Assembly (NCBI GenBank): GCA_023481285.1 | Contig: JAMCWL010000081.1 | Location: forward strand, 8,342 to 44,845 | Direction of reading: 5' to 3' | DNA: 36,504 nucleotides | From: Actinomycetota bacterium | GTDB taxonomy: Bacteria > Actinomycetota > Aquicultoria > Aquicultorales > JAMCWL01 | Shown here: in pieces, positions 24,025 through 32,526 of the stretch | How positions within the stretch are numbered: the stretch's first letter is position 1 | How the letters are laid out: each line of letters starts with the position of its first letter | Translations under genes and position numbers: made by a program | The notes under the pieces: generated by a model | The model's input: only the letters and a program-made list of their open reading frames with translations | Database searches by the model: none | What the model was told of the DNA's origin: nothing

Positions 24025-24447
24025 GCCTCGTCGCTCTTCTGGTTTCTTAGTCTCCTAGTTTCTTGGTTTCTTGGAATCTCCGTATGCTTATTGGAGGCGC
24101 CTCTGGTCTCTTAGTACCATAGTACCCTGGTACCATAGTAGATAGTTGGGTGATGTACCAAAATTTAAGTGCACATAAGCTAGCCGACTGCTATAGCGAG
24201 GCAATAAAGATTTATCTTCTGCCGAATGGTTAAGTTGGTGCACCTAAGATGGGTTATGCACGAAACTTTCTACCAAGGTACCAAGGTACCAGGATACCAA
24301 GATACCAGAAGCGGTGAATGGGGTTACCAAGAAACCAGGAAACCAGGAAACCAGGAAACCAGGACACCAGGAAACCAGGAAACCAGGAAACCAAAGCGCA
24401 CGTGAGGTTCTTAGCTGACAGCTGACAGATGATAGCTGATAGCTGAT
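24025..24447 (+). repeat. Composite foldback repeat element, copy B
   Basis: Order: GCCTCGTCGCTCT, a left arm (24037-24081) of TTTCTTAG/TTTCTTGG units, GCTTATTGGAGGCGC (24086-24100), an insert of about 210 bp, GCGGTGAATGGGGTTACC (24311-24328), eight ACCAGGAA-type 8-mers (24326-24389), CGCACGTGA, and five AGCTGAY heptamers (24413-24447). The left and right arms are mutually complementary. It is the reverse complement of copy A in position and order, but with eight 8-mers instead of four and a different central insert. Confidence 0.88.
24101..24309 (+). repeat. Nested foldback insert inside copy B
   Basis: Imperfect inverted arms of about 45 bp rich in GTACC (left 24101-24150, right 24263-24309) surround a unique core (about 24151-24262). 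The core contains AAGAT-TT-ATCTT and two GTGCAC-centred hexamers. No convincing open frame is present. It occupies the same central point as the unrelated 62-bp insert of copy A. Confidence 0.6.
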
Positions 24448-24484
24448 TCAGTATCCGGAGTCCAGAGACCGCTTTTCTTGGTTC

Positions 24485-24514
24485 TTCCCCGTGCAGTCGG
24501 CTGTAGGGTATAAT
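24485..24514 (+). promoter_or_regulatory. Sigma-70-type promoter for the carboxylase operon
   Basis: A perfect -10 box TATAAT (24509-24514) with a weak -35 TTCCCC (24485-24490) at 18 bp. The predicted start near 24521 is about 35 bp before the gene. It lies downstream of repeat copy B, so transcription of the following operon starts afresh here. Confidence 0.6.
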
Positions 24515-24555
24515 TACTTAACCTTGAGCCAACGGGAGACTAGAGGAAATCGCCG

Positions 24556-26397
24556 ATGGAAGCAAAATCCGTAAAGATCTGCGACACCACGCTTCGCGAC
24601 GCCCACCAGTCACTGTGGGCGACTCGTATGAGAACGGATGACATGCTGCCGATTCTCGAGAAAATCGACGAGATCGGCTACTACTCGGTCGAGATGTGGG
24701 GCGGTGCAACGTTCGACGCTTGCCTTAGATTCCTCGATGAGAACCCCTGGGACAGGCTTAGAGTTGTAAAAAAGCATATGAAGAAAACTCCCTTGCAGAT
24801 GCTTCTGCGCGGGCAGAACCTGGTCGGTTACCGCCAGTATCCCGACGATATAGTCCGCCGTTTCATCATCCACGCGGTCAAGAACGGAATGGACATATTC
24901 CGCTGCTTCGATGCGCTGAACGATACGAGAAATCTCAAGACCTCAATAGAAGCGGTCAAAGAGGCTGGGGCGCACGCCCAGGGCGCGGTCTGTTATACGA
25001 TAAGCCCAGTTCATACGCTTGAACATTACGTCGAGACGGCGCACGAGCTGGTCGAGATGGGCGTCGACTCCATATGCATCAAGGATATGGCGGCTCTGCT
25101 GTCGCCCTATCGCACGTTCAAGCTGGTTGAGCGCTTGAGAAATGAGATAAAACTCCCGATACATCTGCACTGCCACTATATCGGCGGCATGGCGCCCATG
25201 AACTATCTGAAGGCCATAGAGGCGGGAGTGGATATAATCGACACCGCGACGACGCCGCTCGCCTTCGGCAACTCCCAGCCGGCCGTGGAAATGATTGCTG
25301 CAGCTATCAAGGATACGCCCTACGATTCGGGAATAGACATTGAGAAACTCTATGAGATTGCTCAATACTTTGAAGGGGTACGGGCGAAAAGGGGATTCCA
25401 GCGAGGCGTAACGTCTCTCACACATATGCAGGTCTTCTCCCATCAGGTGCCCGGCGGCATGATTTCAAACCTGATCAGCCAGTTGGAGCAGCAGAAGGCG
25501 GTAGATCGACTAGACGAAGTCCTGCAAGAGATCCCCAGGGTGCGCGCTGAGGTTGGCTACCCGCCGCTCGTTACCCCGCTGTCGCAGATAGTCGGCACCC
25601 AGGCGGTTTTGAATGTTCTTTCCGGCAAGCGTTGGGCCATCATACCAGACGAGTTGAAGCAGTATATAAAGGGGCTGTATGGAAGGCCTCCGGGGCCCAT
25701 GGCCCCGGAAATTGAGGAGAAAGTCCTTAATGGATCAAAGCCGATTGACCGCCGGCCTGCCGATCTCTTGACCGAGACTCTTACGGATTACGAGAACGAT
25801 ATCGGAGACCTTGCGAAAGATGAAGAAGACGTTCTATCCTATGCTCTCTTCCCAAAGGAAACCCGTGCCTATCTTGAGCTACATAAAGAGGGTGCTGAGA
25901 AGGCGGTCTTCATGATGAGCGAGGAGATCAGGGCCGTCAAGGAGGATGGGTACATGGATGTAAATCAAATAAGGGACCTGGTCAAGCTGGTCGAGCAGAG
26001 CGATGTAAACGAAGTTGTTGTTGAGGAAGCCGGTGTTAAGATCGCCGTCCGCAAGGGCGGGCAGGTTGTGGTCGACGCTCAAGGCTCTCAACCCTCGTCC
26101 CCTGCGATCCAGGCTGATGATGGGTCCAACGAGAAGGCTGTCGAGCATCCAAATCACTGGAAGAAAATAACTTCGCCGATGGTCGGCACCTTCTACATGG
26201 CGCCGGCTCCAGGTGCTGATCCCTTTGTAGGCATAGGGGATGTCGTTGAGCCCGGGCGGACGGTCTGCATCGTGGAGGCCATGAAATTGATGAACGAGAT
26301 CTCTATGGAAGAGTCCGGAATCATCCAAGAAATTCTGGTTGAAAATGGACAACCGGTAGAGTATGGGCAAGCCCTCTTTCTTTACGAACCAAGCTAA
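24556..26397 (+). CDS. Pyruvate/oxaloacetate carboxyltransferase (PycB/OadA type) fused to AccB-type biotin carrier
   Basis: A 613-residue fusion. Residues 1-460 are an HMGL-like carboxyltransferase of the PycB/OadA/transcarboxylase-5S family: [14 protein letters not shown] (7-20), CIKDMA with the carboxylatable Lys (K176), and the metal site HLHCHYIGG (203-211; family members usually read H-x-H-D-T-S/A-G). Residues 467-613 look like an entire acetyl-CoA carboxylase BCCP: N-terminal helix [15 protein letters not shown], linker, then [16 protein letters not shown] and EAMKLM with biotinyl Lys K577. The usual OadA/PycB carrier is a short domain, so this resembles fusion to a complete accB, in the very position (efp-accB-accC) where accB normally lies. 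With the following AccC it could make a pyruvate carboxylase, an acetyl-CoA carboxylase, or both. Confidence 0.9.
   Translation: MEAKSVKICDTTLRDAHQSLWATRMRTDDMLPILEKIDEIGYYSVEMWGGATFDACLRFLDENPWDRLRVVKKHMKKTPLQMLLRGQNLVGYRQYPDDIVRRFIIHAVKNGMDIFRCFDALNDTRNLKTSIEAVKEAGAHAQGAVCYTISPVHTLEHYVETAHELVEMGVDSICIKDMAALLSPYRTFKLVERLRNEIKLPIHLHCHYIGGMAPMNYLKAIEAGVDIIDTATTPLAFGNSQPAVEMIAAAIKDTPYDSGIDIEKLYEIAQYFEGVRAKRGFQRGVTSLTHMQVFSHQVPGGMISNLISQLEQQKAVDRLDEVLQEIPRVRAEVGYPPLVTPLSQIVGTQAVLNVLSGKRWAIIPDELKQYIKGLYGRPPGPMAPEIEEKVLNGSKPIDRRPADLLTETLTDYENDIGDLAKDEEDVLSYALFPKETRAYLELHKEGAEKAVFMMSEEIRAVKEDGYMDVNQIRDLVKLVEQSDVNEVVVEEAGVKIAVRKGGQVVVDAQGSQPSSPAIQADDGSNEKAVEHPNHWKKITSPMVGTFYMAPAPGADPFVGIGDVVEPGRTVCIVEAMKLMNEISMEESGIIQEILVENGQPVEYGQALFLYEPS
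25939..25946 (+). promoter_or_regulatory. Perfect internal Shine-Dalgarno before the AccB part
   Basis: AAGGAGGA lies inside the fusion gene, with GGAGG ending 8 bp before an in-frame ATG (25954). That ATG begins exactly at the first residue of a typical AccB (MDVNQIRDL). It is a stronger ribosome site than that of the fusion itself. Confidence 0.65.
25954..26397 (+). CDS. accB: Candidate internally initiated free biotin carboxyl carrier protein
   Basis: The in-frame ATG at 25954 would give a 147-residue protein of normal AccB length with the complete N-terminal helix, linker and biotinyl domain (biotin Lys at residue 111 of this product). The start is supported by AAGGAGGA at ideal spacing. 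Whether both the fusion and the free protein are made is inference; the alternative is that the ribosome site is a fossil from before the fusion. Confidence 0.45.
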   Translation: MDVNQIRDLVKLVEQSDVNEVVVEEAGVKIAVRKGGQVVVDAQGSQPSSPAIQADDGSNEKAVEHPNHWKKITSPMVGTFYMAPAPGADPFVGIGDVVEPGRTVCIVEAMKLMNEISMEESGIIQEILVENGQPVEYGQALFLYEPS

Positions 26398-26447
26398 AAA
26401 CGAGCGATGACACTCAGAGCAGCTCTCGACTGACAAATGGGGTTCTA

Positions 26448-27797
26448 ATGTTCAATAAAGTCCTCATAGCTAATCGTAGTGAAATTGCCGTCCGTGTCAT
26501 CAGGGCTTGCAAGGAGCTCGGGATCGCGACGGTCGCCATATACTCCGAGGCGGATGCGGAGTCACTCCATGCCAAGCTGGCCGATGAGGCGGTCTGCATC
26601 GGTCCGGCGCCCAGCCAACGCAGTTACCTCATGATACCCAACATCATCAGCGCCGCGGAAGTGACTGGGGCCGAGGCGATCCATCCGGGCTATGGTTTTC
26701 TGGCGGAAAACGCTCACTTTGCCGAGGCCTGTGAAACATGCGGTATAGCATTCATCGGACCGCCCGCGGAGGTCATCGAAGCGATGGGGCACAAGGCGGA
26801 AGCGCGCCGTCGAATGCTTGAGGCCGGCGTCCCGGTAACTCCAGGGAGTTCGGGGTCGGTTAGGGACGAATGGGGAGCGATTGCTGCAGCCACGGAAATC
26901 GGTTATCCGGTCATGCTCAAGGCGTCGGCGGGCGGAGGAGGGCGCGGCATCCGGATCGCCGGAGACGACGAGGAGCTCGCCAAGCTGTTTTCGATAGCTC
27001 AGGTCGAGGCTTATTCGGCATTTGGAAACGGCGAGCTTTACGTGGAAAAGTACATCTCCAAACCGAGGCATATCGAATTCCAGATACTTGCCGATTCTCA
27101 CGGAAACGTCATCCATCTTGGCGAGAGAGACTGTTCGATCCAGAGGCGTCACCAGAAGCTCATCGAAGAATCCCCATCGACCTTCTTAACTCCCGAGCTG
27201 AGAGCGGAGATGGGTGAGGTGGCCGTCAAGGCGGCGAAGGCGGTTGGCTATGTAAATGCGGGAACGATCGAGTTTCTCGTCGACGGCGAGGGCCATTACT
27301 ACTTCATGGAGATGAATACGCGAATTCAAGTAGAGCACCCCGTTACCGAGATGGTTACAAGAACGGATATTATCAAGGAGCAGATAAGGATCGCCGCGGG
27401 CGAGACGCTCGATCTGCCGCAGGAAGAGGTTGTCCTGGAAGGACACGCCATCGAATTTCGCATAAACGCCGAGGACCCTGAGCGTGATTTCATACCGGCC
27501 GGAGGCAAAATTACCCTCTACAACCCTCCGGGAGGGCCTGGAGTGCGGGTCGACAGCCACCTATATACCGGCTATGAAGTGCCCGCGTTTTACGATTCTC
27601 TCCTTGCCAAGCTTGTCGTCTGGGGAAGGGACCGGGCGGAAGCTATTGCCCGGGGCCGCCGGGCGCTTGACGAGATGGTGATCATGGGCTTGGCTACTAC
27701 GACGGATTTTCACCTTAAGGTTCTGGACGAGGAATCGTTCAAGACCGGGGATATCTATACCGATTTTATCTCGGCGCGTATCTTAAGCGAGGTGTAG
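26448..27797 (+). CDS. accC: Biotin carboxylase (AccC / PycA type)
   Basis: A 449-residue ATP-grasp biotin carboxylase of normal length. It shows the N-terminal [22 protein letters not shown] (most relatives have RGEIA; here Gly is Ser), [17 protein letters not shown], the glycine loop [13 protein letters not shown], the catalytic region [19 protein letters not shown] and [15 protein letters not shown]. It carboxylates the biotin of BCCP with bicarbonate and ATP. It lies 50 bp after the carboxyltransferase-BCCP gene, so it likely serves that protein. No accA/accD genes are in the window. Confidence 0.96.
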   Translation: MFNKVLIANRSEIAVRVIRACKELGIATVAIYSEADAESLHAKLADEAVCIGPAPSQRSYLMIPNIISAAEVTGAEAIHPGYGFLAENAHFAEACETCGIAFIGPPAEVIEAMGHKAEARRRMLEAGVPVTPGSSGSVRDEWGAIAAATEIGYPVMLKASAGGGGRGIRIAGDDEELAKLFSIAQVEAYSAFGNGELYVEKYISKPRHIEFQILADSHGNVIHLGERDCSIQRRHQKLIEESPSTFLTPELRAEMGEVAVKAAKAVGYVNAGTIEFLVDGEGHYYFMEMNTRIQVEHPVTEMVTRTDIIKEQIRIAAGETLDLPQEEVVLEGHAIEFRINAEDPERDFIPAGGKITLYNPPGGPGVRVDSHLYTGYEVPAFYDSLLAKLVVWGRDRAEAIARGRRALDEMVIMGLATTTDFHLKVLDEESFKTGDIYTDFISARILSEV

Positions 27798-27802
27798 TTC
27801 GA

Positions 27803-28147
27803 GTGGTGACCGAAATTGGAGATGTAAAAATCGCACTCGGTGTTTTGGAGCTGATTGTTGGCCTGGCAGCGACCGAAGTCGAGGGTGTCTCAGGCTTAAG
27901 CGGCGGCATGATCGGCAGCATCTCCGATTGGCTTAAACAGGGGCCGACAAAAGGTGTTAAGATAAATTTCGACGATTCGACGGTCGATATCGATCTCCGT
28001 CTCGCTGTAAATTATGGTATTTCCATCCCTAAGCTGGGCAAGGCCGTCCAGGAGAACGTAAGAAAAGCTGTTGAGTCGATGACGAGTTGCAAGGTAAGGG
28101 TCGTAAACGTCTACATCGACCGGTTGTCGGGTCCTACTTCTTCATAA
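27803..28147 (+). CDS. Asp23/Gls24 family envelope-stress protein
   Basis: A 114-residue member of the Asp23 family (small alpha/beta proteins, membrane-associated in staphylococci; molecular role unclear). Typical features are the start IGDVKIALGVLELIVGLAATEVEGVSGL and the strand VDIDLRLAVNYGISIPKLGKAVQENV. The location between accC and nusB is the usual one in Gram-positive bacteria. GTG 27803 is preceded by GAGGTG; GTG 27806 is an equal alternative. Confidence 0.9.
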   Translation: MVTEIGDVKIALGVLELIVGLAATEVEGVSGLSGGMIGSISDWLKQGPTKGVKINFDDSTVDIDLRLAVNYGISIPKLGKAVQENVRKAVESMTSCKVRVVNVYIDRLSGPTSS

Positions 28148-28156
28148 GGGGTTTTT

Positions 28157-28576
28157 ATGCGTGCCCGTCACAAGGCGCGAAAAGACGCACTCGAGGTGCT
28201 CTTTCAAAAAGAAATAACCGGCGAATCCGTCGACGAGCTCGTCCTTCACCGGGAAGTTGCTTTCGGTGGTACCCCGAGCGAGTTCTCCATGACTCTGATC
28301 AACGGTGTGATTGAACACCAGTCGGAGATTGATACCATAATAAGGGCTCACGCCGATCATTGGGCTCTTGAGCGGATGTCGCTGGTCGATCGGAACATAA
28401 TCCGGATCGGTCTGTATGAGATGCTTTATGAGCCCGAGATTCCCACGAGTGTCTCGATAAACGAAGCGGTGGAGCTTGCCAAGGTCTACGGTGATATGGA
28501 GGACTCCAGCAAGTTTGTCAACGGTATACTGGGAAGAGTAGCGTCTGAACTTAAGGGTGGAGCGAAGGAAGCATAG
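28157..28576 (+). CDS. nusB: Transcription antitermination factor NusB
   Basis: A 139-residue NusB, the all-helical protein that binds boxA RNA with NusE for rRNA antitermination. It has RHKARKDALEVLFQKEIT at the start and LYEMLYEPEIPTSVSINEAVELAKVYGD in the C-terminal half, both characteristic. It follows the Asp23 gene by 9 bp. Its TAG stop is the first part of a hairpin repeat. Confidence 0.95.
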   Translation: MRARHKARKDALEVLFQKEITGESVDELVLHREVAFGGTPSEFSMTLINGVIEHQSEIDTIIRAHADHWALERMSLVDRNIIRIGLYEMLYEPEIPTSVSINEAVELAKVYGDMEDSSKFVNGILGRVASELKGGAKEA

Positions 28577-28615
28577 GCGCGCTGAGCGCGCCGCTATCAG
28601 CTATCAGCTATCAGC
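28574..28615 (+). repeat. Stop-codon hairpin plus three heptamers after nusB
   Basis: TAG (28574-28576) leads into GGCGCGC-TGA-GCGCGCC (28576-28592), a perfect 7-bp hairpin. Then GCTATCA is repeated three times (28593-28613). The heptamer is the reverse complement of the AGCTGAT unit in repeat copy B. No T-run follows, so it is not a classic terminator. Confidence 0.8.
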
Positions 28616-28665
28616 AAAATATTGTGAGGTATAAGCTGTATATGTGATAAGGAGATGGCCACACC

Positions 28666-28890
28666 ATGCGCGAAGAAATTGCATTTGAGGTGGCGCGCGA
28701 GCGTCTCGAAAGCATAATCAAGCAAGTCAAGAATGGAGAGACCGGGCTCGACGAAGCGATTGAGCTGCTCGAAGAGGGCGTGAGGCTCGCAAACCGTTGT
28801 ACGGAGAAGTTAGCCGAAGAAGCGACCGTTCCGATCGAGGGGGACGGTCTCGACCGGACGGCACTAGAAAGGGAGGTCGCCCCGGAGTAA
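28666..28890 (+). CDS. xseB: Exodeoxyribonuclease VII small subunit
   Basis: A 74-residue XseB with the typical core FEVARERLESIIKQVKNGETGLDEAIELLEEGVRLANRC, a coiled-coil that binds the large subunit. Length is normal. AAGGAGATGG lies upstream of the ATG. The partner xseA, usually next to it, is not in the window. Confidence 0.93.
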   Translation: MREEIAFEVARERLESIIKQVKNGETGLDEAIELLEEGVRLANRCTEKLAEEATVPIEGDGLDRTALEREVAPE

Positions 28891-28909
28891 TGTTTTCGGG
28901 ACGCCAAGC

Positions 28910-29788
28910 GTGAGAGTCAAATATCCAGAAGAGACCAGAGAACTAGTCGAGGCCGGCCTCGAGCGTTACTTCCCTGCGGGCAAGCGACCGGACATTTTAT
29001 ATGAGGCGATGTCCCACAGCCTCTTTTCCGGAGGCAAGCGGTTCAGAGGCATCCTCGTCATCGAAACGGCCAAGACGTTTGGTGTATCTCCCAAGAAGGC
29101 TCTGCCTACCGCCTGCGCCGTAGAGTTTATCCACACCTACTCTCTCATCCATGACGACCTACCGGCGATCGACAATGATTATTTAAGGCGGGGCCAGCCG
29201 ACCTGCCACGTTCTCTTCGGAGAAGACATTGCCATCCTCGCGGGCGACGCTCTTTTCGCGGAGGCTTTCAACCTGATTGCCAGAGAACAGGCGGCCGACG
29301 ATCCAGCAGGCGTCTTGAAAGTCGTCGCCGAAATTGCCGGCGCTACCGGGGTGTGCGGTATGGTCGGGGGCCAGGCTGTCGACGTTGTTTCATCCGGCAA
29401 GCAGGTAGACGCGGAAACACTCGAATACATACATCATAACAAGACGGGGGCTCTAATCAGGGCCTCTACCGTCTCCGGGGCGATTCTAGGGGGAGCTGAC
29501 GAGAAGTCGTTAAGGTCTATTACCGAATACGGGGTGAGCCTCGGTTTGGCGTTTCAAGTGACCGATGATATTCTAGACGTAATTGGTGACCCCGGTCTTC
29601 TGGGTAAGACTCCTGGAAGCGACGAGCGGGCCAAAAAAGCCACTTACCCGGGCATATGCGGGCTTGAACGAGCGCAGGAATTCGCCCGGGAAAGGGTCGA
29701 AGCCGCCAAGGCGTCGCTCTCAAATCTCGACTCGAGAACGTCAGTCTTAAGAGACCTGGCTGATTTCGTTTTTGAAAGGCAATGGTAG
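28910..29788 (+). CDS. ispA: Polyprenyl (farnesyl/geranylgeranyl) diphosphate synthase
   Basis: A 292-residue all-helical prenyltransferase. It has the isopentenyl-binding SGGKRFRG, the first aspartate-rich motif HDDLPAIDND (D82, D83, D88), and the second FQVTDDILD (D219, D220, D223). The two residues inside the first Asp-rich motif (bacterial DDx4D type) suggest farnesyl or geranylgeranyl diphosphate as product. The GTG start lacks a strong Shine-Dalgarno, suggesting coupling to xseB. It overlaps dxs by 7 bp. Confidence 0.94.
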   Translation: MRVKYPEETRELVEAGLERYFPAGKRPDILYEAMSHSLFSGGKRFRGILVIETAKTFGVSPKKALPTACAVEFIHTYSLIHDDLPAIDNDYLRRGQPTCHVLFGEDIAILAGDALFAEAFNLIAREQAADDPAGVLKVVAEIAGATGVCGMVGGQAVDVVSSGKQVDAETLEYIHHNKTGALIRASTVSGAILGGADEKSLRSITEYGVSLGLAFQVTDDILDVIGDPGLLGKTPGSDERAKKATYPGICGLERAQEFARERVEAAKASLSNLDSRTSVLRDLADFVFERQW

Positions 29789-31716
29789 TGGATTATTCTC
29801 TGCTCGATGGGATCAACAGCCCACGCGACGTCAAGAACTTGCGGCCAGAGAAGTTGAAGGATTTGGCCGAGGAAATCCGCATGAAGATTATCGAGACGGT
29901 AGCGGTGAATGGGGGGCACCTCGCTCCAAACCTCGGCGTTGTTGAGCTGACTATCGCGTTGCACCGCGCGCTTGAGTGCCCGAAGGACAAGATCGTCTGG
30001 GATGTCGGTCATCAATGCTACGTACATAAGCTTTTAACGGGCCGGCGCGGTCAATTTGAGACGCTCCGCCAATACGGCGGAATTGCGGGATTTCCGAAGC
30101 GGTCGGAAAGCCCGCATGACGTTTTCGACACCGGTCATGCCAGCAACTCCCTTTCCGTGGCGCTAGGGCTTGCCGAGGCACGGGACAAGCGCGGCGGAGA
30201 CGAGGCGATAACGGCCGTCATCGGGGACGGCGCGCTCACGGGCGGAGAGGCTTTTGAGGCCCTCAATCAAATTGGCCACCACGGGACGAAGCTTGTGGTC
30301 ATCCTTAACGACAACGAGATGTCCATCGCGAGCAACGTGGGGGCGCTATCGCACTACCTGGCGAGGCTCCGCCTCGACCCGGTGTACAGCCGGTTCCGTG
30401 AAGGGGTCGAGGAGGGACTTAAGAAGATACCCGCAATCGGCGAGCACCTCTTTGAGGTTGGGAAACACGTCAAAGAGAGCATGAAGGCTCTTGTTGTGCC
30501 GGGGATGATCTTCGAAGAACTAGGTTTCCGCTACATTGGACCGATCGACGGTCATGACATTGAGGAGCTGGAACTCAATATCAGGCTTGCCTCCCAATCG
30601 AACAAGCCGGTCGTCCTTCACATCTTGACCAAGAAGGGCTCGGGCTACGCTCCGGCCGAACTGGAGCCAGATCGCTTCCACGGTACGCCGCCCTTCGAGC
30701 GGGAGAACGGCAAGGCAAAAAAGGGTAGCGACGTTCCGACATACACCGAAGTCTTCGGCGATACCGTAATTGAGCTCGCGAAAACAAACGAGTCCATTCT
30801 GGCCATAACGGCGGCGATGCCTTCGGGAACGGGTCTCGATGCTTTCGCGGCTGCTTATCCTGAGCGCTTCTACGACGTCGGCATAGCCGAACAGCACGCC
30901 GTAACCTTTGCGGCCGGCCTGGCTCTCGGCGGTTATCTCCCAATCGTCGCCATCTACTCGACCTTCCTCGAAAGAGCATACGACCAGTTGATTCAGGACG
31001 TTTGTCTTCAAGGTCTTCATGTGGTGTTCGCGATCGACCGGGGCGGCATCGTCGGCGAGGACGGCCCCACCCATCACGGCGCGTTTGACCTCTCCTATTT
31101 AAGGCACATCCCGGAGATGGTCGTCATGGCGCCGATGGATGAAGCCGAACTCAGGCAGATGCTCTATACAGCGACCAACCTCAAGGGGCCCGTTGCCATC
31201 CGCTATCCACGGAGCAAGGGCGTGGGTGCTGATCTTGCCCAACCTCTTACCGATCTGCCGGTGGGACAAGCCGAAATCATCAGGGAGGGTTCGGATGTCT
31301 GCCTCTTCGCCATCGGGCGGATGGTTAAGAATGCGCTTGCCACTGCGGACCTTTTGGCCGGGCGGGGCGTTCTGGCCTCCGTTGTCAACGCCAGGTTTGC
31401 AAAGCCCCTCGATGAAGAGGCGATAAGCTGGGCGGCCAAGAACCACGAGCTCATCGTTACAGTGGAGGACAACAGCGTCGTCGGTGGATTTGGGAGCGGT
31501 GTCCTGGAGGTCGTATCATCACGGCGGCTGAAGCGTGAAGTCCTCTGTCTGGGATTGCCTGACGAGTTCATTCCCCACGGCCCGATAGATCGTCTACATG
31601 CCGACGTCGGTCTCGATCCTAAAGGAATCGCCAGCTTTGTAATGGGTCGCCTTGATAAGGCGAGGGGCGGAGTTAAGGAAGAGGACCGGTCGATTAATAT
31701 AGTAGCCGAGATTTGA
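29782..31716 (+). CDS. dxs: 1-deoxy-D-xylulose-5-phosphate synthase
   Basis: A 644-residue thiamine diphosphate enzyme and first step of the MEP isoprenoid pathway. Visible are the catalytic start segment GGHLAPNLGVVELTIALH, WDVGHQCYVHKLLTGR, the ThDP motif GDGALTGGEAFEALN through NDNEMSI, the transketolase domain DVGIAEQHAVTFAAGLA and DRGGIVGEDGPTHHG, and the C-terminal domain VEDNSVVGGFGSGV. Length is normal. Its start lies within ispA, so the two isoprenoid genes are coupled. Confidence 0.97.
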   Translation: MVVDYSLLDGINSPRDVKNLRPEKLKDLAEEIRMKIIETVAVNGGHLAPNLGVVELTIALHRALECPKDKIVWDVGHQCYVHKLLTGRRGQFETLRQYGGIAGFPKRSESPHDVFDTGHASNSLSVALGLAEARDKRGGDEAITAVIGDGALTGGEAFEALNQIGHHGTKLVVILNDNEMSIASNVGALSHYLARLRLDPVYSRFREGVEEGLKKIPAIGEHLFEVGKHVKESMKALVVPGMIFEELGFRYIGPIDGHDIEELELNIRLASQSNKPVVLHILTKKGSGYAPAELEPDRFHGTPPFERENGKAKKGSDVPTYTEVFGDTVIELAKTNESILAITAAMPSGTGLDAFAAAYPERFYDVGIAEQHAVTFAAGLALGGYLPIVAIYSTFLERAYDQLIQDVCLQGLHVVFAIDRGGIVGEDGPTHHGAFDLSYLRHIPEMVVMAPMDEAELRQMLYTATNLKGPVAIRYPRSKGVGADLAQPLTDLPVGQAEIIREGSDVCLFAIGRMVKNALATADLLAGRGVLASVVNARFAKPLDEEAISWAAKNHELIVTVEDNSVVGGFGSGVLEVVSSRRLKREVLCLGLPDEFIPHGPIDRLHADVGLDPKGIASFVMGRLDKARGGVKEEDRSINIVAEI

Positions 31717-31722
31717 TGACCG

Positions 31723-32526
31723 ATGGCCAAGAAGAGAGCGGACATTTATCTCGTCGAGAGCGGGATCGTTGAGAGTCGTGAGAAAGCGAGAGAGCTTATC
31801 GATGAGGGCAAGGTTTTTGCCGACAGACGCCTCGTCTTCAAGCCGAGCACCTTACTTGAAGAGGGCATCCATCTTGAGGTTGAAAGCCGCCCACCATACG
31901 TCTCTCGTGGCGGAATCAAGCTCGAAAAAGCCATCCACCTTTTCAATATCGATATACGGGGAAAAGACGCCTTGGACGTCGGCGTGGGCACTGGTGGTTT
32001 TACCGATTGTCTTCTCAAGCACGGCGCGGCCACGGTGATTGCGGTCGACGTCGGGTACGGACAGGTCGCTTGGAGCATCAGGACCGACCCCCGGGTAACC
32101 CTCTTTGAGAGAACCAACTTTCGCGATCTCTCCGCGAACGAGCTTCCCCGCCGGGCGGATGTAGCGACGGTCGATCTCTCTTTTATCTCGGTCAAGAAGA
32201 TATTCGATAAACTTGCCGAGCTGGTGAAGCCCCGCGGTGAGCTCGTGATTCTCGCCAAACCCCAGTTTGAAGCGGGACGAGAGTTCGTCGGAAAGAAGGG
32301 CATCGTGCGCGACCAAGCGGTTCACCGGAGAGTTCTCACAGAGTTGGTCGAGTTCGTAAACGCCGGGAGCGCTCATGTGAAAGGCATCACTTGCTCGCCT
32401 ATCAAAGGCGCTAAAGGCAACGTGGAGTTTCTTATCTACGCTGTTTTCGAGCGGTGCGAGACGCCGGTCGACTGGTCTGATAGGATAAGAGGTGTCGTAG
32501 AAAGCGCTCACCGGGAGCTAAAATGA
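31723..32526 (+). CDS. tlyA: TlyA family rRNA 2'-O-methyltransferase
   Basis: A 267-residue protein: N-terminal S4 RNA-binding domain (about 4-65; RADIYLVESGIVESREKARE) and an FtsJ-like methyltransferase with SAM motif DVGVGTGGFTDCLLKHGA (about 86-103), the VDVGYGQ segment and a DLSFIS motif. TlyA of mycobacteria methylates 16S and 23S rRNA and affects capreomycin sensitivity. It lies between dxs and nadK as in many Gram-positive bacteria. TGA/ATG overlap with nadK. Confidence 0.94.
   Translation: MAKKRADIYLVESGIVESREKARELIDEGKVFADRRLVFKPSTLLEEGIHLEVESRPPYVSRGGIKLEKAIHLFNIDIRGKDALDVGVGTGGFTDCLLKHGAATVIAVDVGYGQVAWSIRTDPRVTLFERTNFRDLSANELPRRADVATVDLSFISVKKIFDKLAELVKPRGELVILAKPQFEAGREFVGKKGIVRDQAVHRRVLTELVEFVNAGSAHVKGITCSPIKGAKGNVEFLIYAVFERCETPVDWSDRIRGVVESAHRELK

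Noticed and set aside
24326-24393. Possible CRISPR array (regular ACCAGGAA repeats)
   Set aside because: The units are 8-mers directly adjacent with no unique spacers, and no cas genes are present. It is a short tandem repeat arm.
24025-24447. Insertion sequence or transposon with transposase
   Set aside because: No reading frame of transposase size or motif exists within or beside the element; only a non-autonomous foldback repeat can be supported.
25700-25960. Frameshift or assembly error joining two genes in the carboxyltransferase-AccB fusion
   Set aside because: The frame is continuous and in phase across the junction with a plausible helical linker, so no frameshift is needed. An error deleting a stop codon cannot be excluded without reads.
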